A stretch of DNA of 64,000 bases from Tanypteryx hageni. Lineage: Eukaryota; Arthropoda; Insecta; Odonata; Petaluridae. The notes under the pieces were generated by a model. The model did not search any database. It saw only the letters and a program-made list of their open reading frames with translations, and was not told the DNA's origin. The position numbers were made by a program, and so were the translations under genes. The stretch covers positions 12,954,516 through 13,018,515 of the forward strand of contig CM054114.1 in the NCBI GenBank assembly GCA_028673005.1. Reading direction: 5' to 3'. Positions 56,953 through 64,000 of the stretch are shown here, piece by piece; the stretch's first letter is position 1; each line of letters opens with the position of its first letter.

Positions 56953-59359
56953 AGAGTTGTAGATAGGGGGAGGAGAGGAGAGGTCTTATCTCAGCATCCC
57001 CGCCACTTTGTACTCCAAAAAACTCGGTTCGTCTTGAAAGGCATGTCTGTTGTTATCTGATGTGTAGCGGAATGGGAGGAGGGGGGGAGGAGGAGGGCGA
57101 GGGGGTGCACCAATCGGCAGAGTGGCCTACTACTCTCTCCCTCTCTCTCTTTTTTCTCTCTCTCCCTCCTCTCTCTCTCTCCCCCTCCACCACATCCCTC
57201 CAACTCCTCCCTCCACCTCGCCTCTCGTAACGAATGGTAAGGGTAGGCGGTGCACGGGAAAGCCAGGGTGAATGGAGGAAAGAGGAAACATGTGAGGTCC
57301 AGGATTCGTCCCTTTTCCGACGGCGGAGCAAAAAAGGACTTAATTAGAAGAGTTTTTGAGGTATGGGGATGGGATCTGCGAGGAGAATGGGAAGAATCAG
57401 GGAGGAAGAGGATAGGGGGGGGGGGAGGGGGGGAGTGAGTCAAAATGGCTCCTGATTCCAATCGAATGATTCGACGGTTGATTAGGATTTGGAAAAAGAG
57501 GAGGAGGAATTCTCTCGTTCTGTTCTTTGTCTGCCTTCCCCTTTTCTCACTTCTTCCCCCCTCCCCACCCACTCCAAGGGCTGCACACGGTGGGTGCGAA
57601 GTGGTCTTTCTCGAGAGACGGGCTCTTTAGACGGACAGAGTCGCTTCGAATGCGGAGCTACTTCTATTGGCGAAGTTTGAAAGACAAGCGTGATCGAGCG
57701 AAAGATAATATTCAGTACAAATCGCTGTTGAAATATAGTGTATCGACAAAATGAATGTCTATAACTAAGACTCTGATACGCGAATTAGGTCAGTATAAAA
57801 AAAAAACTTTGCAGTTATAAACAAAGGAAGGATTTTAATCTGTTTGCGCAAAGTAATGATATGCCCGCTGCACGGAATTTATAACCTCGTACGCGTCCTC
57901 CGCAAAAGTGTGTACTTTGACCAGCGTCCATTAAAAAAAAACGCTTCCTGGAGTTTTTAATATGTCCAACTCTTGTCTTGTGATTTAATAGGGCCAAATG
58001 AAAAACTCGTTCGCTGGATCAAGTTGTGTCGGAGGCAAAAAGCGGCGACGTGACTTAGCATAAGAGATGGCGGCGAGGTAATTAATGACTCGGCTCTTCG
58101 GCGGACGGATATCTCCGGGCGAGGAAACATTCTGCCCCAAAAACATTTTTAAAATACGTTGAACTGAACTGATAAACAGGAAACGGAGAAAGAAAAATGA
58201 TTATCGTGGTAGCAGATGTGCCTCGCTTGAGTGTACCGAAGATGGTAGCGTAATTATTTTGTTATTAATATGTCCTTATATTAATTTTTGAGCCAATTTT
58301 GACGGTATAATGAGATTTTATTCCCTTTTGAGCCAGCAATAAAAAGAACATTGATAGGAATTATTTTATTAAAAATAACACTATGCCGTTACTTTCCGCC
58401 ACGGGGATGATTAAATTCAATAAAATATTAATAAAGTGGACTCTTAATTCATATTAGGAGGGACCTACGTTTCCATCTCTGTTATTGCCGGTTAACTCTC
58501 GATTCGCGCTATCACACAGACACAGGGACAAAAAAAAACGAACCAAAAAATCCTTCCAGAGTGGTTTCTTGTGTTGAATTCATTCCAGTTTACGGCCGTG
58601 CTAAAATGTTTTTAACGCCTGGTGAGTTTTAAGTTCCACCACAGCGGCGCTAGTAAGCAACCGCCTTGAACATCAACTCCATTATTTTTTTTATCTGCTT
58701 TCGATGCTGTTGCAAGATCTTTTAATGACCGAGTTGCCGCTCGTGTGCGACCCTGTCCAAGAATGCCAGAAAGTCATTTACAAGGCTGACTTCTGGGTGT
58801 CAAACTTAAGCTTTCTTCGATCAATGTCGGTTAATCTGGATTAGCTGGCGATGGATTTAGGAATAAACTAGGAAAGCTGATGGATGTATGCAACTTTCGT
58901 GGTTATATGCTACACAGTTATAAAAATTATCTCAGATATGCTTAATTAGACGTGAAAGGATATTTTCAATATCAGGCCAGTCAGCATCAGAGCAGCGATT
59001 GTGTGGTCTTCTTATACTGTCGGTCATTTCACAGGGATAGCACTTATTAGAAACCCATTAGATATCGTCCCTAATTTGTTTTTCGAGAACATTTGAAGCC
59101 GCGGGTAATATTTGGGTCGATGTAATAACGAAGGTTTTCTGAGTTACATGGCGGCGTAGCCATCACTTGCTTTCACGGCGCCAATAAAAAATATTTCAAA
59201 CAATTTCCCAAAATGCCATTCATGAGTATTCCTAGCGGAGATATTGTGAATAAATCATTCCTGCTCTTGGAAACTAAAGGTGCACTTGGTCTCTGTCATA
59301 AGGGTTGCGCATCATTAAGTGATTCGAGTGAACGTCTTATTAAATATCTATTATAAATA
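56953..59359. other. Non-coding, no recognised gene
   Basis: CT-rich at 57128-57210, G-runs at 57413-57433, then mixed AT-rich sequence. The 193-codon minus-strand frame (56991-57572) is low-complexity. A possible micro-exon at 58581-58613 is discussed among the findings. Confidence 0.45.
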
Positions 59360-59700
59360 CATCTACACCTACATATTACCCTGCAAGTTACCTTGACGGT
59401 GGATGGCAGGGGGTGCCGCGCACCAAGTTCCTAATTAATTATTATTCACTGTTATCTATTGTGGTCACGTATTTTCTTAGGGAAAAAGGACTCCTTATAC
59501 CTCTCTGTCCTACTATCTATTTCGCGAATCTTGTCCTCATTATCTCTCCGTCCGATATAAGTTGGTTGTCGAATAATATCCTTCATTTCACTTACGAATA
59601 TCTCCGACCTATATTTATCTAGAAGTTTAAGTCTCGCCTCTAATCTACGATCTTTCAACGATGGTCAACTCAACTCTTCAATGAGTAACGTAAAGCTCTG
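59360..59700 (-). pseudogene. LINE family A, copy 3 (C-terminal codons and 3' end)
   Basis: The best-preserved LINE A C-terminus here: an open minus-strand frame (59452-59658) reads RRLEARLKLLDKYRSEI, RQPTYIGRRDNEDKIREIDS and YKESFFPKKIRDHN, then stops. The 3' untranslated region follows with CCCCCTGCCATCCACC and GCAGGGTAAT (hairpin 59388-59420 region), ending in GTAGGTGTAGATG. The frame matches copies 1 and 2 position by position, so all three derive from one coding family. Confidence 0.85.
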
Positions 59701-60490
59701 TTAAATAGCTGCTTCTTACACAGTAGGAGGATGATAGAATATCCAAGGTACATCTACTATGGCTACAAATTTGAAATTTGGCATTATGATCGGCCATTGA
59801 GAACATCCGGAGGGAGGGAGAATGATGCTCTTAAGGTTGTCCAATGCCTCGTCATCCGGCGAGAGTATCCTACGTGAATCTGAGAACCTTGGAATGTGAA
59901 ATAGTAAAAAATTAATTAATTTTTTTAAACGGAAAATTTGCCATAATAATTAAGTTGCATCTCATTAATATCAATAACATTGCTTTTTTAAATGAGTTAG
60001 AATTAAGATATGAACTTAAGGCTTGGATTTTTGTACACCAAAAAGAAGTTTATTTTTCTCGAATAGAGAATCTCAATCCTTGCCGAATTGGCTTCAAAAT
60101 CGTTTAATTAATGAAACTGTACTTTCAAGATTTTAAGAACGAGGAAATCTGATACCATGGTAACCTTTAAATGGATATGGGGGAGGAATAAAATCACCTT
60201 TTATACCGTTAAGTGAAGAAAGGGGAAGAAAGACGGAAAGCCATCATTATTGCAATCTTATAACACGATTAGATTATTTTAATGTTATACAAGAAGTCCA
60301 AACCAGGACTAATGCAGGCTGGTTTCCCAAAGTTCACGTCCCGAATTGATTAATTATATTGACAGGAAATGTTCCAGTATGTGTTAGTCATCCCAAGGAA
60401 TTCTCATACTATAAATACCACTTTATAGTTCATAATTTATCAATGATAGAGAAAATTATAAAACAAATTAATAGAGCATTATCGGTATAT
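59701..60490. other. AT-rich non-coding, nothing recognised
   Basis: No repeats or coding features recognised. Confidence 0.55.
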
Positions 60491-60493
60491 ATA

Positions 60494-60570
60494 ATTAATG
60501 ATGCTACGATTAATGATGCTACGATCGTAGTGAAACCGGTCGTGTTATATTAAAATTGTGGAGACCACAA
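60494..60570 (+). repeat. R4 terminal motif, partial copy
   Basis: AATGATGCTACGAT occurs twice in tandem, followed by CGTAGTGAAACCGGTCGT and an AT-rich part with TGTGGA. The second half matches the right arm of the fold-back at 61232-61373, so both belong to one repeat family. Confidence 0.65.
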
Positions 60571-61026
60571 AGTATTCGTTTCATTAAGAGCATTATCAGG
60601 TTTACAATACTAAAAAAATGTCAAAATCTCATTCTGACATTATATTTGGCATGTATTATTTTAAATAAACGAATTTAATAAATGTTACTGTTTGTACGCT
60701 AATATGTCTGGATCACCTGTCCATTGCTGAAGAGTAGTCGAGCGGAAAAAACCCATTTGTTCACTAGTCTATGTTCGAGCCGAATCCGGTAATAATCGTC
60801 TCCATGGCAACAATCCGATAAAATGCGATTTAAAACGAAAAATCGCTTTGTTTAGTAGAAATTCAAGAAAATTCGATCAATTGTCAAAATTCGGTGATAA
60901 GAATTAGAATTGACATTCTTATCCCCTTAGAACAGTACAAACCTCGCTCCGATATCACAATTTAAAGATATTTTAATGTGTTAAAGAAAATGAATTTGAG
61001 ATTCCCTATGTAAAACAAATAGGAAA

Positions 61027-61112
61027 AAACTTCATTGGAATTGAACCTGGGACTTCAATCTTCGCGAAATAACATATAGCCCGGAGGTGGGCCCTGGCAG
61101 CATGAGCCACAT
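61027..61112 (-). ncRNA. tRNA-like sequence, possible SINE head
   Basis: On the minus strand: A-box-like TGGCTCATGCTGCCAGGG, an anticodon-arm-like CACCTCCGGG region, and a B box CAGGTTCAATTCC. The parts are in tRNA order and spacing, but the acceptor ends do not pair. Probably a tRNA-derived SINE remnant. Confidence 0.3.
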
Positions 61113-61231
61113 ACTAAGTTCCATGAAAATAGGCCCATTGGTGCAAAAGTTGTTAGTAGGGGACACACACACACAGGACCATTTCATAAAGCTGTTTCCT
61201 TTGGAAACCACCTATTAAACTATAATAAGCT

Positions 61232-61373
61232 TCATCATGAAAAAAAGAACTTAATTACTTCCACAAATTTAATTTTAAACGACTGGTTTCACTACGATGA
61301 TGCTACGATCGTAGTGAAACCGGTCGTTTAAAATTAAATTTGTGGAAGTAACTAAGATCTTTTTTCATGATGA
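61232..61373. repeat. R4 fold-back repeat (about 67-bp arms)
   Basis: The left arm 61232-61298 and right arm 61308-61373 are reverse complements with about five differences around a 9-bp spacer. The centre contains GATGATGCTACGATCGTAG followed by TGAAACCGGTCG. This has the layout (C-GATGATG, self-paired CTACGATCGTAG, GAAAC) seen at Penelope-like element ends. A partial copy is at 60494. The structure looks like two head-to-head terminal repeats of such an element. Confidence 0.75.
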
Positions 61374-62543
61374 GTAAATTTCACAGGGTGGAGCCTGACC
61401 TCATTATTGGTATTAAGTTTCCTTTAATTTTATTTCTTAAACGATAAATATTACATATCGTTGGTAGCTAATTAATTGATAAATATTACCTTTAAAAATA
61501 CATTTTTTAGTCTTTTTCCTACCTCCTTTCGCTGTTACATCCGAGTTGCTACGGGCGGACTAGTAAATTAAATAAGGCATTAGCCTGGAGTTTCACCCAG
61601 AAATCACTATTAGGTGCGTGAGGTTGTTTTCCTGTAATTTGGGGAGAGTATCAGTATGACGAAGAAACCAAACCGCCAAAGAGTACTTTTATGACGTATC
61701 GGGACATATGTAATTGGCAACCATCAAATCATCGCGAAGACCTCGAAAACCTCTCAAGCAATTATTAAAAAGTTGCATGGGACGTGTAAACGATTCCCAT
61801 TTAAATTACTTCCTCTTATTACCGTTCCGACTTTCTCGACACGTACGCTCGAAGCTCCCTCATACGCCTAATGGTTCCAAAACACTCTGGCACGTTAATA
61901 GTTAACTACTGCTCGCAGTGCAAAAAACGAAAGCATTTCAAAATCAATCTCTCATCGAGAACATTAACCTCTTTTGGAGCAGGCATGTTCGCCTCGAAGA
62001 ATAATTTCCTGCGCGTAGAGAGGAGAGATGGAGAGTGGTGGACGTCGAAGCAGAGAGAGACTCGATTGGAGAGCGGAGAATGTAATATAGCCCCGAGGAA
62101 GATGGTCCGAGTTTGGAGAAAGAATTGGAATCCGATACGAGTGTTGGGCGAACGCCGATGGAAGGCAGGAGGGAGCAAAAAACCCGGGACGGATAACGTT
62201 TCGCAAAAAATGTTTCTCGCTCGTTTTTCCGCGTTGCTTCGTCTCTCTGACACTAGGGAGGGAAGAAACGAAGGGATTTTTTTGGCAGGGGAGTTGCACG
62301 ATGAGTTAGATCAGAAAAGAGATGCGACAATAATTGTATCAGTCGCATCACATGTGCTTTGTTTAGACGGCGGGCCGGTTGCGTGTCCTTCGGCGGGCCG
62401 GGTTACAGTTTAAATGTTTAAATCGGAAGTTATCTACAGATACTAAGGTGCCATACAAGCTAAAATAAAGTCTGAATGTGCTTTTCAGGGTTAAAATTTC
62501 AATATTAAATATCTTATATATATAAATAAATAAATATATATAT
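61374..62543. other. Non-coding, no recognised gene
   Basis: The 180-codon plus-strand frame at 61871-62413 and its antisense frames carry no recognisable domain; composition is mixed and CpG-rich. I regard them as unassigned. Confidence 0.4.
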
Positions 62544-62748
62544 ATATGGATGTCAACAAGGTGTTGGCATGAGGAAACCCAGTGAGGACTCACCAATCAG
62601 ACGACTTCAGGTTGGCGAGGCCCCGGGGATGTCGAAGCGACACACGTAAAATAACACAAAAACACAGAAACATCACAAACGTAAAGCTTTCGGAACTACT
62701 CCTTCTTCAGCTACAGAGAGAGAACTCATCCCAACACCTTGTTGACAT

Positions 62749-62754
<6 letters not shown>
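62544..62754 (+). mobile_element. Inverted-end repeat family R2, copy C
   Basis: Full 211-bp unit with both inverted ends; the left end has one substitution (GGCATG for GGGATG). TA-rich DNA lies on both sides. The outer ACAACTTACGG extension seen with copies A and B is absent, so the 211-215 bp unit with inverted ends may be the mobile core. Confidence 0.8.

Positions 62755-62814
<60 letters not shown>
62755..62814. repeat. (AT)n microsatellite
   Basis: About 30 AT units directly after R2 copy C. Confidence 0.93.
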
Positions 62815-62815
<1 letters not shown>

Positions 62816-62818
<3 letters not shown>

Positions 62819-64000
62819 GGAGTTAAAATAAAACAAAACACGGATAAAATTAGCCCGTTATTTATAGTTTTTGTGTGTTCGTACGCGTGATATGAAATGA
62901 CAAGTTTTGAACGCCATCGATTTTGTATTAAAATTTTCAACCGTTCCTTATCCGCCTCTATAAATTTTCCAAGCTTTTGAATTAGTGGTATCAATGTGGA
63001 AATGCGTGCAGGAAATTTCAGACGTCCATCTTTTATAACCTCGGAGATATTAGAAAATGTTTTAATGTCCCCCTATTCGAACCTTTGTATTTTTTTTAAA
63101 CTCAAATCTAAAACAAACAAATGACAGTAATACAGAAATCTACAATCCCGAGTTTCAGCTCTCTATCGTTTACGGTTTCGGCACGATTTCAATTTAAGCA
63201 AGTGCACAGACAGACGGACGAACAGAAAAACGGACGGGCGGACAGACTCCAAAATGAAAGTATAAGAGCATTTTTTAACGCGCTAAAAATGTGAATTTGG
63301 ATTGTTAAATTTTACGCAAATCTTTTTCATGATGTATTCGAGGGTCGCATAAAACGTAATCTGTGGCCACAATCGGAGGCCGGGGATCGCCCATGTCTGG
63401 ACGAAAGGATAAAACATTGCGTTGCACGGGAAATTCAATGTGACATGGTCAAGATACCGGAGCGACTCGTAATTACTTCGCCGTGTATGACGATACTGCC
63501 AGTAAAACCAGCTTCAGTATCTGCTAAAGTAAGCGATTAATAATTAAAATGAAGTAATTTAAATGCTCATTTATCAAACTTTTCACATCTATTTGCTACG
63601 TTACACGCATAAATAGGATGCCTAAATAATCGAAACTCTTCTTCTAATCTCTCAACTCTTTAGTTATTTTCCTGATAGCCGCTTCCAAGGAAATCGATGC
63701 CTACCACTCAGTAACGACCTGCACATCTATCTATATACCATTTGTATAAACGAATTTAAAATTTTAAAATATCTCTTTGGACGCAAAGTATCATCAATAC
63801 TGAGTGATTCAATTAAGTGGAAAAACAAAATTCATACGAGTTTGATATGAAGAGGAGAATTATCAATGTTCCTTTACCACGAGTAAAGATTTTGACTCAC
63901 GAAAAATAAAGAAGAGGAAGTTGCTCCTTCGAAGCCATTGTTACACACACTGACACACGGCTCCAAAGAAAATTGTCATTTTCTGCTCGCAAGCTATTCT
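62816..64000. other. Non-coding, nothing recognised
   Basis: AT-rich sequence. GGACGAACAG/GGACGGGCGG blocks at about 63214-63246 are low-complexity. No genes recognised. Confidence 0.5.

Noticed and set aside
1..64000. CRISPR arrays, bacterial operons, phage or viral genes
   Set aside because: The tandem repeats lack unique spacers, and no bacterial or viral gene was recognised. All recognisable proteins are transposable-element enzymes.

Overview
The window looks like non-coding nuclear DNA from an animal, most likely an arthropod. There is no dense coding, no operon-like gene order and no ribosome binding sites. Instead there are long AT-rich stretches, many microsatellites (TA, TG, GA), homopurine/homopyrimidine minisatellites and frequent CpG. 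Decayed metazoan transposable elements make up almost all the recognisable sequence. The arthropod call rests on the mix of element families (CR1/Jockey-type LINEs, hAT elements, Penelope-like elements). No intact host gene was recognised. I ran no database search, so all family names come from motifs read directly in the sequence.

Layout. 1-6 kb: two diverged copies of an unknown dispersed repeat (1-292 and 5473-5940), a LINE 3' fragment on the minus strand (919-1390), and an 0.8 kb Penelope-like element with a GIY-YIG endonuclease between inverted terminal repeats (3318-4154). 7-8 kb: a LINE 3' tail interrupted by a small hAT-type MITE with a perfect 8-bp target duplication. 10.8-11.2 kb, 33.4-33.7 kb and 62.5-62.8 kb: three copies of a ~215-bp repeat with inverted ends, always next to long TA tracts. 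15.8-18.6 kb: palindromes, a Gly-like tRNA gene or pseudogene, and transposon ends. 20.4-21.7 kb: a long unassigned ORF and, on the minus strand, a candidate 54-nt exon with strong splice signals. 21.8-24.0 kb: a MITE-like element (TTA target duplication) split by a truncated hAT element. 24-44 kb: no recognisable genes, only purine/pyrimidine-rich low-complexity DNA. 44.5-46.2 kb: a LINE with its reverse transcriptase C-terminal half; a second truncated copy lies at 51.4-51.7 kb. 46.75-48.3 kb: an internally deleted hAT element related to ZBED-type transposases. 53-64 kb: two more LINE fragments, a GT-rich microsatellite, two fold-back repeats and a tRNA-like SINE head.

The elements do not form a working system; they record successive insertions. 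The clearest events are a MITE inserted in a LINE tail at 7.4 kb and a hAT inserted in a MITE at 22 kb. Two things stand out. First, several unrelated repeats carry the same short hairpin plan at their ends (CTGANGA, a stem, then GAAA), which resembles the hammerhead-like motifs of Penelope-like elements. Second, the candidate small exon at 21632-21685 begins with a splice acceptor fused directly to GTGAGT, a layout like a recursive splice site. If real, it would place the window inside a large intron of a minus-strand gene.
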